Shown here: positions 45,895-53,650 of the stretch, piece by piece | Numbering within the stretch: the first letter of the stretch is position 1 | Layout: every line of letters begins with the position of its first letter | Assembly (NCBI RefSeq): GCF_021545785.1 | Contig: NZ_CP079801.1 | Location: forward strand, 2,046,001 to 2,110,000 | Origin: Halopseudomonas maritima | GTDB taxonomy: Bacteria; Pseudomonadota; Gammaproteobacteria; Pseudomonadales; Pseudomonadaceae | Reading direction: 5' to 3' | Length of the DNA: 64,000 bases | Position numbers and translations under genes: made by a program | The notes under the pieces: generated by a model | What the model saw: only the letters and a program-made list of their open reading frames with translations | The model's database searches: none | What the model was told of the DNA's origin: nothing

Positions 45895-46056
45895 CTGCCC
45901 AACACTCTCGGCCTCAATCACATTTGCGCCCAACGCCACATAAACCGCCAGACCCTCAACCGCCGCCTGAAACAGGAACGCACCAGCTATACCGGACTAC
46001 TGCATGAGATACGCCGGGAGCTGTCGTGGCGCCTTATCGCACAAGGCCTGATCTAG
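45895..46056 (+). pseudogene. C-terminal remnant of an AraC-family regulator
   Basis: In the gap after the diguanylate cyclase one frame reads PNTLGLNHICAQRHIN then RQTLNRRLKQERTSYTGLLH and EIRRELSWRLIAQGLI before a stop at 46054-46056. This matches the first helix-turn-helix of AraC proteins (typically ...SRRTLQRRLKQEGTSYQ-LLDEIRRELA). No start codon, effector domain or second helix-turn-helix is seen, so it is a decayed fragment. Confidence 0.6.
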
Positions 46057-46108
46057 CGAGCGGGCAATCAGGCACTGGTATCGGGTTGTGCCGACAGCGC
46101 TTGTAGCA

Positions 46109-46142
46109 AAGGTTAATCCGCACGATCGTGCGGATTAACCTT
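46109..46142. other. 34-bp perfect palindrome
   Basis: A perfect inverted repeat of 17-base arms with no loop, centred on CGATCG (arm AAGGTTAATCCGCACGA), lies 52 bases after the AraC remnant. It could be the terminator of the lost gene or a protein site. There is no T run. Confidence 0.8.
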
Positions 46143-46167
46143 GAAATTGATCGGCGAAGGGCTGAAT

Positions 46168-46192
46168 CCTCACGTTCGTGAGGTTTTCTTTT
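46168..46192 (+). terminator. Rho-independent terminator downstream of the diguanylate cyclase/AraC remnant
   Basis: CCTCACG (46168-46174) pairs with CGTGAGG (46177-46183) and is followed by TTTTCTTTT on the plus strand. Confidence 0.8.
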
Positions 46193-46303
46193 ACGTGCTA
46201 TCCACCCCACCAATACCCCCACATACGCCACGGTAACTCAACTGGTTACCGTGACTGGCCGGTTCTACACTGGGCGCCATTTGAACAACCAGGGAAAGCC
46301 CAG

Positions 46304-47164
46304 ATGACTTACGAAACCCTTGATTACCAGGTGGAGGACGGTGTCCTCACGCTGACGCTGAACCGTCCTGACCGCATGAACGCTTTCAACGGTCAGATGC
46401 GTCGTGATCTTATCGCGGCCTTTGATGCGGCCGATGCGGATGATGCGGTACGGGTTGTCATCATGACCGGTGCGGACCGTGCGTTCTGTGCCGGTGCGGA
46501 TCTTGAGAAGGGCGGTGATACCTTCAACCGCCACAAGCGTCAGGATCAGCCCGAGGGTGATGACCTGCGTGATGGCGGCGGTACTGTCTCGCTGCGTATC
46601 TACGAGTGCACCAAACCGGTCATCGTTGCTTTCAACGGCGCGGCTGTCGGCGTGGGTGTGACCATGAGCCTGCCGGCGGATATTCGCATGGCCGCGACCA
46701 ACGCCAAGTTCGGTTTCGTGTTTGCCCGTCGCGGTATCACCATGGAAGCCTGCTCCAGCTGGTTCCTGCCGCGCCTCGTTGGCCCGATGCAGGCGGCTGA
46801 GTGGGTCTACACCGGCCGTGTCTTCAGCGCTGAAGAAGCGCTCAAGGGCGGTCTGCTGCGCAGCGTGCACGAGCCGGACGAGCTGCTGCCGGCGGCGCGC
46901 GAGCTGGCCCGTGAGATTGCCGATAACACCTCGGCCATGTCCGCCGCGCTGAACCGTCAGCTGCTGTGGCGCATGATGGCGGCGGATCACCCGATGGAAG
47001 CGCATATCGTGGATTCCCGTGCGATTGCCTTTATGGGTGAATCCGAGGACGCGAAAGAGGGCGTCAGCTCCTTCCTGGAGAAGCGTGCACCGCAGTTCAA
47101 GCTGCGTCCCAGCACTGATAAGCCTGCGTTCTTCCCATGGTGGGAAGAGCGCAAGTTCCGATAA
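46304..47164 (+). CDS. Enoyl-CoA hydratase/isomerase (crotonase family)
   Basis: 286 residues from MTYETLDYQVEDGVLTLTLNRPDRMNAFNGQM; an upstream in-frame ATG at 46178 falls inside the terminator region and is rejected. The oxyanion segment RAFCAGADLEKGG (about 62-75) and FNGAAVGVGVTMSLPADIRMAATNAKFGFVFARRGITMEACSSWFLPRLVG are present. The family's second-loop glutamate lies in GITMEAC. It is probably an enoyl-CoA hydratase or isomerase of fatty or branched-chain acid breakdown; the substrate is unknown. It stands alone. Confidence 0.9.
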   Translation: MTYETLDYQVEDGVLTLTLNRPDRMNAFNGQMRRDLIAAFDAADADDAVRVVIMTGADRAFCAGADLEKGGDTFNRHKRQDQPEGDDLRDGGGTVSLRIYECTKPVIVAFNGAAVGVGVTMSLPADIRMAATNAKFGFVFARRGITMEACSSWFLPRLVGPMQAAEWVYTGRVFSAEEALKGGLLRSVHEPDELLPAARELAREIADNTSAMSAALNRQLLWRMMAADHPMEAHIVDSRAIAFMGESEDAKEGVSSFLEKRAPQFKLRPSTDKPAFFPWWEERKFR

Positions 47165-47192
47165 AAGCTACCTGCGTTGGCATTACTGCGTT

Positions 47193-47267
47193 GAAGTAAA
47201 GGCCAAAATGCTCATTTACTCTTTGTAAGGTCGGACGCAACACCGATCGCTTTTTGGCCTTCACTTC
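47193..47267. repeat. Large stem-loop element between the crotonase and gloA genes
   Basis: GAAGTAAAGGCCAAAA (47193-47208) pairs with TTTTGGCCTTCACTTC (47252-47267) with one A-C mismatch, around a 43-base loop. From memory, similar stem-loops with a TGCTCATTTAC loop recur in Pseudomonas intergenic DNA. Function unknown. Confidence 0.6.
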
Positions 47268-47339
47268 GCCTTGCACTGCCTGCCTCGGTGACGCTTTTAT
47301 TGTTCGCCACCAGCGCGACGCGCTGCTGACTGAATCCGA

Positions 47340-47369
47340 CGCCCGCGCACGTTCTGTGTGCGGGCGTTT
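47340..47369 (+). terminator. Hairpin upstream of gloA
   Basis: CGCCCGCGCAC (47340-47350) pairs with GTGTGCGGGCG (47356-47366), allowing one G-T pair, followed by TTTC. It probably ends crotonase transcription. Confidence 0.55.
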
Positions 47370-47413
47370 CAGTGTTAGGCTTTGGCTTTTTCTACCCAAT
47401 GGGAGCTGTTGCC

Positions 47414-47944
47414 ATGAGTCGTCACTTTGAATCCGCCCCGGGCCTGTGCGAGAACCGCGATCCGGCCACCGAGGGGTTTGTCTTCAACCAGACCATGCTG
47501 CGCATCAAGGACCCGAAAGCGACCCTGGATTTCTATACCCGCGTTATGGGCATGACGTTGGTGAAAAAGCTGGATTTTCCGGCGATGAAATTTAGCCTGT
47601 ACTTTCTGGCCGCGGTCGACAGCAACGCGCTGGACACCTGGTCAGACGATCCGGTCGAGCGCACCCACCAGACCTTCGGCCGCCCGGCCATGCTCGAGCT
47701 GACCCACAATTGGGGCACCGAGGACGACCCTGAATTCAGCTACCACAACGGCAACGAAGACCCGCGTGGCTTTGGTCATATCGGCTTTGCTGTGCCGGAT
47801 CTGGTAGCGGCCTGTGCGCGTTTTGAGGAGCTGGGCGTGTCCTTCGTCAAGCGTCCGCAGGACGGCAAGATGCACAACATCGCCTTTATCCGTGACCCGG
47901 ATGGTTACTGGATCGAGCTGTTTGCGCCGGGTGGGATGGCCTGA
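47414..47944 (+). CDS. gloA: Lactoylglutathione lyase (glyoxalase I)
   Basis: 176 residues from MSRHFESAPGLCENRD, the usual start of the long form. Vicinal-oxygen-chelate repeats with metal/substrate residues FNQTMLRIKDPKATLDFYTRVMGMTLV, LELTHNWGTEDDPEF and RGFGHIGFAVPDL...IAFIRDPDGYWIELF are intact. It converts the methylglyoxal-glutathione hemithioacetal to S-lactoylglutathione. It is preceded by two hairpins and has its own promoter by inference. Confidence 0.96.
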   Translation: MSRHFESAPGLCENRDPATEGFVFNQTMLRIKDPKATLDFYTRVMGMTLVKKLDFPAMKFSLYFLAAVDSNALDTWSDDPVERTHQTFGRPAMLELTHNWGTEDDPEFSYHNGNEDPRGFGHIGFAVPDLVAACARFEELGVSFVKRPQDGKMHNIAFIRDPDGYWIELFAPGGMA

Positions 47945-48029
47945 TACGCGACCCGCTGTGCCGGGTGAGGGCGGCCGGTGGAGAAGCCGTTGGCGTTCTC
48001 CACCCTACAGGCGGTGCAGTTCTGTTTTT

Positions 48030-48575
48030 TTACGGGAAGTGCGCGCCGTCTAGCGTGCCCTGTTGAGTGCGTTTGTCGTACTCGCGGTCGTCTGCTGCAA
48101 GTTGTTCCAGCAGGCGGCGGCCGGTGGCGTTGGCGCTGGCCTGCAACTGATCGCAGGAGCTGGCCGGTGGCAGCGCCATGATCGCCCGCTCTATTTCTCT
48201 GGCGCTGTTCAGTGCCAGCTCTACGTGCCCTTCCTGATGTGCCTGCAATGCCAGCAGGTAGCTGTCCCACTGTTGCTGCACGCTGGCAGCGCGCTGCGGG
48301 TCGGGCTGCAGGCGCGGGATGTAGGAGGTCACGCTGACGTCGGTGGTTGCTTCGGTGATGCGGCACTGACCGGGCGTGGACTCCCAGTTGAAGTGCCAGT
48401 TGACCCGGTTGGCGCTGTGCTGCCGGTTGCGGTTGAGACTGGCGCGGATGGTGTCGACGGTGGCGCCGCTGACATCAACGCTTTCCACCCGGCTCTGCAG
48501 CCGAGGCTCGGCGCTGATCGGGCCTGCGACCAGCAGCGGACAGAGCAGCAGCGGCAACATCAACCGGCGACGCAT
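48030..48575 (-). CDS. DUF922 family exported protein, possible zinc protease
   Basis: 181 residues. Signal peptide RRRLMLPLLLCPLLVAGPISA; the body has NWHFNWESTPGQCRITEATTDVSVTSYIPRL and then LLALQAHQEGHVELALNSAREIERAI. HQEGH is the HExxH-like element for which DUF922 proteins are suspected to be secreted metalloproteases. The CQITxA/SC cysteines may form a disulfide. Its start overlaps the stop of the following thioesterase gene by one base, so they are one operon. Confidence 0.82.
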   Translation of the reverse strand: MRRRLMLPLLLCPLLVAGPISAEPRLQSRVESVDVSGATVDTIRASLNRNRQHSANRVNWHFNWESTPGQCRITEATTDVSVTSYIPRLQPDPQRAASVQQQWDSYLLALQAHQEGHVELALNSAREIERAIMALPPASSCDQLQASANATGRRLLEQLAADDREYDKRTQQGTLDGAHFP

Positions 48576-49012
48576 CAGATTGGGTCCATCAGGCGCTCAA
48601 GGGCTGCGCGGCAACGGTTGGGGATCGGGAAGGCGGTGTTGCTGGCGCGGTCCACGAAGACATGGACGAAACGCCCTGCCGCGCAGGCTTCGTCGCGGCC
48701 TTCCTTGAATACGGCCAGTTCGTAGTGCACCGAGCTGCTGCCCAGGCGCGCGACCTTGACGCCGATCTCGATGGCGTCGGGGAAGGCGATGGGGGCGAAG
48801 TAGTCGCAGTTGGAGCTGACCACAAAGGCAACCTGGTCGCCGTTGTGGATGTCCAGCCCGCCCTCGGCGATCAGCCAGCTGTTTACCGCGCTGTCGAAGT
48901 AGCTGTAGTAGGTCACGTTGTTGACGTGGCCGTAGATGTCGTTGTCGTGCCAGCGGGTGGTGATGGCGTGCAGGTAGTGATAGTCGCTGCGCGTGGGCTT
49001 GCTTGTACTCAT
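48575..49012 (-). CDS. 4-hydroxybenzoyl-CoA-type hotdog thioesterase (YbgC-like)
   Basis: 145 residues with the hotdog motif TRWHDNDIYGHVNNVTYYSYFDSAVNSWLI (about 19-48), in which Asp24 lies where the catalytic aspartate of this family is found, then FVVSSNCDYFAPIAFPDAIEIGVKVARLGSSSVHYELAVF. It hydrolyses acyl- or aryl-CoA esters. It precedes the DUF922 gene and follows the Fe-alcohol dehydrogenase gene by 18 bases. Confidence 0.9.
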   Translation of the reverse strand: MSTSKPTRSDYHYLHAITTRWHDNDIYGHVNNVTYYSYFDSAVNSWLIAEGGLDIHNGDQVAFVVSSNCDYFAPIAFPDAIEIGVKVARLGSSSVHYELAVFKEGRDEACAAGRFVHVFVDRASNTAFPIPNRCRAALERLMDPI

Positions 49013-49030
49013 GAATACTCCGCTTGCGGC

Positions 49031-50194
49031 TCAGTAGGCCAGGTTGTAGATGGCCAGCGCGTCGGCTTCGGTGACTTCGCGCGGGTTGTTGGCCAGCAGA
49101 CGCTGCTGCAGCATGGCGTCCTTGGCCAGCATTTCCAGTGCATCCTTGGGCACGCCTGCATCGCGCAGGCGGCTGGGCAGGCCGCAGCGCGGGCTCAGAT
49201 CGCCCAGCGCGCGCACCAGTTGTTCGGTGAGGCTATCGGCATCGCCCGGCACCAGATCGGGGCCGACGATCAGTGGTGCCAGCTCGGCATACAGCGGCGC
49301 GGCAGCCGGCGCGTTGAATTCGATCACGGTTGGCAGCACCAGCGCGTTCGACAGGCCGTGGGGAATATGGAAGTGGCCGCCGAGCGGGTAGGCCAGTGCG
49401 TGGACCGCAGCGACCGGGGCGTTGGCGAAGGCCTGACCAGCCAGCAGCGCGCCGAGCAGCATGGCCTGGCGCGCCTCGCGGTTCTGACCGTCCTGCACCA
49501 CCGCATCCAGATTGCCGGCCAGCAGGCGCAGAGCCTCGCGGGCGAGCATGTCGGATAGCGGGTTCTTCTTCAGCTTGCTGGTGTAGGCCTCAATGGCGTG
49601 CACCATGGCATCGATGCCGGTGGCGGCGGTGACGTGGGCGGGCAGGCCCAGGGTCAGGTCGGCATCCAGCAGCGCCAGATCTGGCAGCAGAATCGGGGAG
49701 ACGACGCCCATCTTGGTCGTCGCGCCGGTGGTGATGATCGCGATCTGGGTCACCTCCGAGCCGGTACCGGCGGTGGTTGGCACCTGAATCAGCGGCAGGC
49801 GCTGGCCGCGGGCGTTACCGACGCCGTAGATGTCTTGCAGGGACTGCGTGCAGTTGGGGTGGGCGAGCAGGGCAACCAGCTTGGCCACGTCCATCGAGCT
49901 GCCGCCACCAAAGCCGATGATCAGTTCCGCTTGCATGGCTTTGGCTTGCTCAACGGCGGCCAGTACTACGGATTCTGGCGGGTCAGCTTCTACCTGATCG
50001 AATACCTCGGCGGCAACCTGTGCCTTGGCCAGCGTTGGCAGCACGTCATTGAGCAGGCCGATCTTGGTGATGCCGGGGTCGGTAACGATAAGCACGCGGT
50101 GGGCGTCGCGCAGCTTGCACAGCTCGCCCAGCTGGGCGGCGGAGCCGGATTCGCAGAGAATCTGCGCGGTGGTGGCAAAGCTGAAGGGGTTCAT
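49031..50194 (-). CDS. Iron-containing alcohol dehydrogenase
   Basis: 387 residues. The NAD-binding GFGGGSSMDVAKLVALLA (about 94-111), TAGTGSEVTQIAIITT, and metal ligands in GIDAMVHAIEAYTSK (about 195-209) and HALAYPLGGHFHIPHGLSNALVLP (about 263-290) define family III alcohol dehydrogenases. These reduce aldehydes or oxidise alcohols with NAD. The substrate is unknown. It leads a unit with the hotdog thioesterase and DUF922 genes. Confidence 0.94.
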   Translation of the reverse strand: MNPFSFATTAQILCESGSAAQLGELCKLRDAHRVLIVTDPGITKIGLLNDVLPTLAKAQVAAEVFDQVEADPPESVVLAAVEQAKAMQAELIIGFGGGSSMDVAKLVALLAHPNCTQSLQDIYGVGNARGQRLPLIQVPTTAGTGSEVTQIAIITTGATTKMGVVSPILLPDLALLDADLTLGLPAHVTAATGIDAMVHAIEAYTSKLKKNPLSDMLAREALRLLAGNLDAVVQDGQNREARQAMLLGALLAGQAFANAPVAAVHALAYPLGGHFHIPHGLSNALVLPTVIEFNAPAAAPLYAELAPLIVGPDLVPGDADSLTEQLVRALGDLSPRCGLPSRLRDAGVPKDALEMLAKDAMLQQRLLANNPREVTEADALAIYNLAY

Positions 50195-50402
50195 CGGGCC
50201 TCCGGGTTAGGTGCGGGTTCGATCTGCTGCGTGCCCGTGGGCCGCGGTTGTTGTGTGGTCGTCGCCGGCTAGTTGCCGACTGGCGAGATCGAAATCAGTT
50301 TCCAGACTGAGCCAATTCTGCGGACTGTACGTTCATGCGGCAAGGGCTATTGATGTTACCGATGGTAATTCACAGCCCGGCGTGTCGGGTGCCGCGGGTT
50401 AG

Positions 50403-50669
50403 GGGAGCACTGATTAATTCCGCATGCCCTCTGGCGCTCAGTCTGGGCTGCAATCAAGGCGTGGTATCGAAGGCATGTCTTGACCTGTCGAGACATCACA
50501 ACGCAGAGTGCGGCCCAGCCGGATGCGGCCCAGACTGAACGCCTCGCAGGGCGAGCGCTCAAGCATGCACCTGCTGCGTTGCGCTGCTTGCCAATAGAGC
50601 CGCACATCGCGCCTTGCATCTGCACGCATGAGCTCTTGCAGAGCGCGTGTGAAATTAATCAGTGCTTCC
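50403..50669. mobile_element. MITE with 19-bp terminal inverted repeats and TTAG target duplication
   Basis: The 267-bp element starts GGGAGCACTGATTAATTCC and ends with the complement of GGAAGCACTGATTAATTTC (17 of 19 match). TTAG flanks it at 50399-50402 and 50670-50673. YTAR 4-bp duplications are typical of the IS5 group, so an IS5-type transposase is the likely mover. There is no transposase gene inside. The right-hand duplication contains the TAA stop of the hemW-like gene. Confidence 0.85.
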
Positions 50670-51872
50670 TTAGAGGAACATTTCCAGCAGGTCGTTGAGA
50701 AACAGGCGACCACGTTCGGTCGGGCGCAACTGTCGGTGCCAGGGTTCCAGCAGCCCCTTGGCCTCGGCCTGATTCAGGGTATCGGCGACCTGCTCCAGCG
50801 ACTGGCCGGTGCGCTCGGCGTACCAGGCGCTGGGCACGCCATCGACCAGACGCAGGGCGTTCATCAGAAAGTCGAAGGGTAGCTCGTCGGCGCTCAGCAC
50901 CTTGCTACCGGCCAGATAGGCTTTGTCCGGGTTGAGATAGTCCTTGGGCAGGCGGGTTTTCCAGTAGCGCTGTACGGCGCCGTTGGCGTCGGTCAACTTG
51001 CCATGCGCGCCGGCACCCAGGCCAAGAAAGTCGCCGTACTGCCAGTAGTTGAGGTTGTGGCGGGCGCGGCGGCCACCCTTGGCATAGGCGGAAATCTCGT
51101 ACTGGGCGTAGCCACCGGCAGCCAGCCGTTGCAGCCCGGCTTCCTGAATCGACCAGAGAATGTCTTCCTCGGGCAGTGTGGGCGGGCGCGAGTAGAACAC
51201 GGTGTTGGGCTCCAGCGTCAGCTGATACCAGGACAGGTGCTCCGGTGCGAGCGCCATTGCCTGATCCAGATCGGCCATGGCCTGGGCGTGGTCCTGATTC
51301 GGCAGGCCGTGCATCAGGTCCAGATTCAGGTTGTCGAAGCCGGCGCGCCGCGCCATCTCGACGGCGCCGAGGGCTTCGTGGTCGTCATGAATGCGGCCTA
51401 GCGCCTTGAGGTGCTCGGCGTTGAAGCTCTGGATGCCTATCGACAGGCGGTTAATGCCGGCCAACCGGTAGTCACGAAACCTGGCCTGCTCGAAGGTGCC
51501 GGGGTTGGCTTCGAGGGTGATTTCGATGTCGTCTGCGAAGGGTACGCGCTGATTCAGCGCCTGCAGAAAGCGGTCGAGTGCGGCGGCCGAGAACAGACTC
51601 GGGGTGCCGCCACCGAAGAAGATCGAGGTCAGCGGCCGGGCGGGCAGGTCGCCCCGTGCCTGCAGATCCTGCTCCAGATCATCAATCAGGGCGTCGACGT
51701 ACTCGCTCTCGGGCAGAGCATCGTGAGTGGTGTGCGAATTGAAGTCGCAGTAGGGGCACTTCTTCACGCACCAGGGGATGTGGACATATGCCGCCAGTGG
51801 CGGCAGAGGGCTGAGCGTCGGCTGCGCCTGCTCGGGCTGAAGGCTGGAGGCTGGAGGCTGGAAGGTCGGCAT
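50670..51872 (-). CDS. hemW: Radical SAM heme chaperone HemW
   Basis: 400 residues. The radical SAM cluster cysteines are Cys35, Cys39 and Cys42 in HIPWCVKKCPYCDFNSH, followed by FFGGGTPSLF, TLEANPGTFE, RLSIGIQSFNAEHLKALGR and a C-terminal HemN domain (about 290-395). The family binds heme and helps insert it into respiratory enzymes; it is not the coproporphyrinogen dehydrogenase. The first 16 codons (MPTFQPPASSLQPEQA) are encoded by a copy of the dispersed GGCTGGAGG repeat, so they are an added tail or the true start is a little downstream. A MITE abuts the stop codon. Confidence 0.93.
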   Translation of the reverse strand: MPTFQPPASSLQPEQAQPTLSPLPPLAAYVHIPWCVKKCPYCDFNSHTTHDALPESEYVDALIDDLEQDLQARGDLPARPLTSIFFGGGTPSLFSAAALDRFLQALNQRVPFADDIEITLEANPGTFEQARFRDYRLAGINRLSIGIQSFNAEHLKALGRIHDDHEALGAVEMARRAGFDNLNLDLMHGLPNQDHAQAMADLDQAMALAPEHLSWYQLTLEPNTVFYSRPPTLPEEDILWSIQEAGLQRLAAGGYAQYEISAYAKGGRRARHNLNYWQYGDFLGLGAGAHGKLTDANGAVQRYWKTRLPKDYLNPDKAYLAGSKVLSADELPFDFLMNALRLVDGVPSAWYAERTGQSLEQVADTLNQAEAKGLLEPWHRQLRPTERGRLFLNDLLEMFL

Positions 51873-51990
51873 AGTGTGCTGGTTCTGTTTTGTGGAAAGG
51901 GCAGGGTGTTGGCACCGCTTGATGTCGCGGTGCTCCTGCCTTCCCTGGATAAGGAGCAGCCCAGTTGATTCAAGGCTTCCAGCCTACAGC
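51836..51990. repeat. Dispersed GGCTGGAGGCT-type repeat, copy D
   Basis: GGGCTGAAGGCTGGAGGCTG and GAGGCTGGAAGG at 51836-51870 and TTCCAGCCTACAGCCTC at 51977-51993 are inverted ends of one element spanning the start of hemW and the end of rdgB. The left end is translated as the HemW N-terminus. Confidence 0.65.
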
Positions 51991-51991
51991 C

Positions 51992-52609
51992 TCAAGCGGG
52001 CTGCAAGCCCAGCTTGGCGCGCAGCTGCGCCATCGCCCGGGCGCGGTGGCTGAGCTGGTTCTTCTCTTGCGGACTGAGTTCGGCGCTGGCGCAGTTGCGT
52101 TCGGGTACCCAGAACAGCGGGTCGTAGCCGAAGCCGTGCTCGCCGCTGGCGGCGTGCAGGATGCGGCCTTGCCAGGCGCCTTCGCAGATCAGCGGAATCG
52201 GGTCTTCGGCGTGGCGCAGCAGGGCGAGGGCGCAGATGAACTGGGCGCCGCGCTCGGTGTCGGGGACGTCTTTCAGTGCATCGAGCAGCTTGGCGTTGTT
52301 GGCGGCGTCACCGGCGCCGCCGGCGTAGCGGGCGGAATAGATGCCGGGCGCGCCGCCGAGGGCGTCGACTGCCAGACCGGAGTCGTCGGCCAGTGCCGGC
52401 AGACCCGATACGCGGGCGGCGTGGCGCGCCTTGATCAGCGCGTTTTCAACGAAGGTCAGCCCGGTTTCTTCGGCTTCGATATCGGTGAAGTCGCTTTGCG
52501 GGCGGACGGTGATGCTGTCACCCAGCATGGCCTGGAGTTCAGCGAGCTTGCCCTTGTTGTTGCTGGCGAGCACTAACTCACTGAAGGGCAGGGTGGCGTT
52601 ACTGGTCAT
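51992..52609 (-). CDS. rdgB: RdgB/HAM1 non-canonical purine NTP pyrophosphatase
   Basis: 205 residues with the substrate loop LVLASNNKGKLAELQAML (about 12-29), EETGLTFVENALIKARHAARVSGLPALADDSGLAVDALGGAPGIYSARYAG (about 49-100) and GFGYDPLFWVPE. It hydrolyses dITP, ITP and XTP to the monophosphates, keeping them out of nucleic acids. Its start overlaps the stop of the DUF4426 gene by 11 bases. Confidence 0.97.
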   Translation of the reverse strand: MTSNATLPFSELVLASNNKGKLAELQAMLGDSITVRPQSDFTDIEAEETGLTFVENALIKARHAARVSGLPALADDSGLAVDALGGAPGIYSARYAGGAGDAANNAKLLDALKDVPDTERGAQFICALALLRHAEDPIPLICEGAWQGRILHAASGEHGFGYDPLFWVPERNCASAELSPQEKNQLSHRARAMAQLRAKLGLQPA

Positions 52610-53030
52610 CGGGGAAAAATTCCTGCTGGAAGCTCAGGCTGTGCACCATGGCGCCCTGTTCGGCCTGAATGTCGACCTTGAACAGCAGGATGCCGCGCTG
52701 GGTAGCGGTGTAGTTGGCGACGAAGTAGATGGCATCGCCTTCCTGAATGCGTTTGAAGTCGAGCGCGACCGGTTGGCCGATCAGGCTGCGCACGTCGCCC
52801 TTGAGCACCGCGTCGACCGCGCTGCCATCGGCGCGCTGCACCGCCACGTTGAGCACGCCGTGGGTCGGGCCGCGCTTGAGTCCGGCGTTGGCGGCGATGT
52901 CGGGTTGCAGCATGTTGCTGTTGAAGACGTTGTGGTAGACCACCAGATCACCGAAGCGGGTCGGTTCGGGGCCGGCGATGGCGTTGAGGCTGAGCAGCAT
53001 CAGGCTCAGCAGGCAGAGACGACGAATCAT
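52599..53030 (-). CDS. DUF4426 exported protein
   Basis: 143 residues with signal peptide RRLCLLSLMLLSLNAIAG, then PEPTRFGDLVVYHNVFNSNMLQPDIAANAGLKRGPTHGVLNVAVQRAD. This is the conserved Pseudomonas protein between metW and rdgB (PA0388 order). The function is unknown; a beta-sandwich periplasmic protein is likely. It is 23 bases after metW. Confidence 0.88.
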   Translation of the reverse strand: MIRRLCLLSLMLLSLNAIAGPEPTRFGDLVVYHNVFNSNMLQPDIAANAGLKRGPTHGVLNVAVQRADGSAVDAVLKGDVRSLIGQPVALDFKRIQEGDAIYFVANYTATQRGILLFKVDIQAEQGAMVHSLSFQQEFFPDDQ

Positions 53031-53053
53031 GGCAGTTCTCCTGTCGTTAGGGA

Positions 53054-53650
53054 CTAGCGGCTGACGCGGTAGATCGCCACTTCACCGAGCAGGTTGGGCC
53101 ACAGGCCGCTCAGCCAGCTGCTCTGGTGGGTCTGGTCGACCACCAGGCGGTCGAGCACCTTGATGTTGCGCTCACGGCACAGCTGCTCGAAGTCCTTGAA
53201 AGTACAGAAATGGATGTTCGGGGTGTTGTACCAAGTGTAGGGCATGAACTCGGACACTGGCATGCGCCCCTTGGTGCCCAGATACCAGCGGCAGCGCCAG
53301 TGGGCAAAGTTGGGGAAGGTGAGAATGCCTTCGTGGCCGATGCGCAGCATGTCTTCCAGTACCCGGTCGGGGTAGTGCATGGCCTGCAGTGACTGGGTCA
53401 TGACCACAGTGTCGAAGCTGTTGTCCTCGAAGTTGTCCAGGCTCTCGTCCAGGTTCTGCTCCATCACGTTGACGCCGTGGCGGATGCAGGTGCTGATCTT
53501 GTCCGGGTCAATCTCCAGGCCGTAGCCCTGCACTTCTTTGTGGTCGCGCAGGTGGCGCAGCAACTGGCCTTCGCCGCAGCCCAGGTCGAGTACGCGGCTG
53601 CCGGGGCGAATCCATTGCTGGATGATCTCAAGGTCGGCGCGCAGGCTCAT
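53054..53650 (-). CDS. metW: Methionine biosynthesis protein MetW
   Basis: 198 residues. SAM-binding VLDLGCGEGQLLRHLRDHKEVQGYGLEID (about 20-48), then EDNSFDTVVMTQSLQAM and TFPNFAHWRCRWYLGTKGRMPVSEFMPYTWYNTPNIHFCTFKDFE. MetW is needed with MetX for homoserine O-succinyl transfer in pseudomonads. Its start overlaps the metX stop by 4 bases. Confidence 0.96.
   Translation of the reverse strand: MSLRADLEIIQQWIRPGSRVLDLGCGEGQLLRHLRDHKEVQGYGLEIDPDKISTCIRHGVNVMEQNLDESLDNFEDNSFDTVVMTQSLQAMHYPDRVLEDMLRIGHEGILTFPNFAHWRCRWYLGTKGRMPVSEFMPYTWYNTPNIHFCTFKDFEQLCRERNIKVLDRLVVDQTHQSSWLSGLWPNLLGEVAIYRVSR

Noticed and set aside
47097..47399. Minus-strand 100-codon frame across the crotonase end and the stem-loop
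   Set aside because: Spans a terminator and a structured repeat; no homology recognised and no ribosome site.
50356..50625. Minus-strand 89-codon frame inside the MITE
   Set aside because: The element has no transposase motifs; frames here are incidental, and similar ORFs in MITEs are often misannotated as hypothetical proteins.
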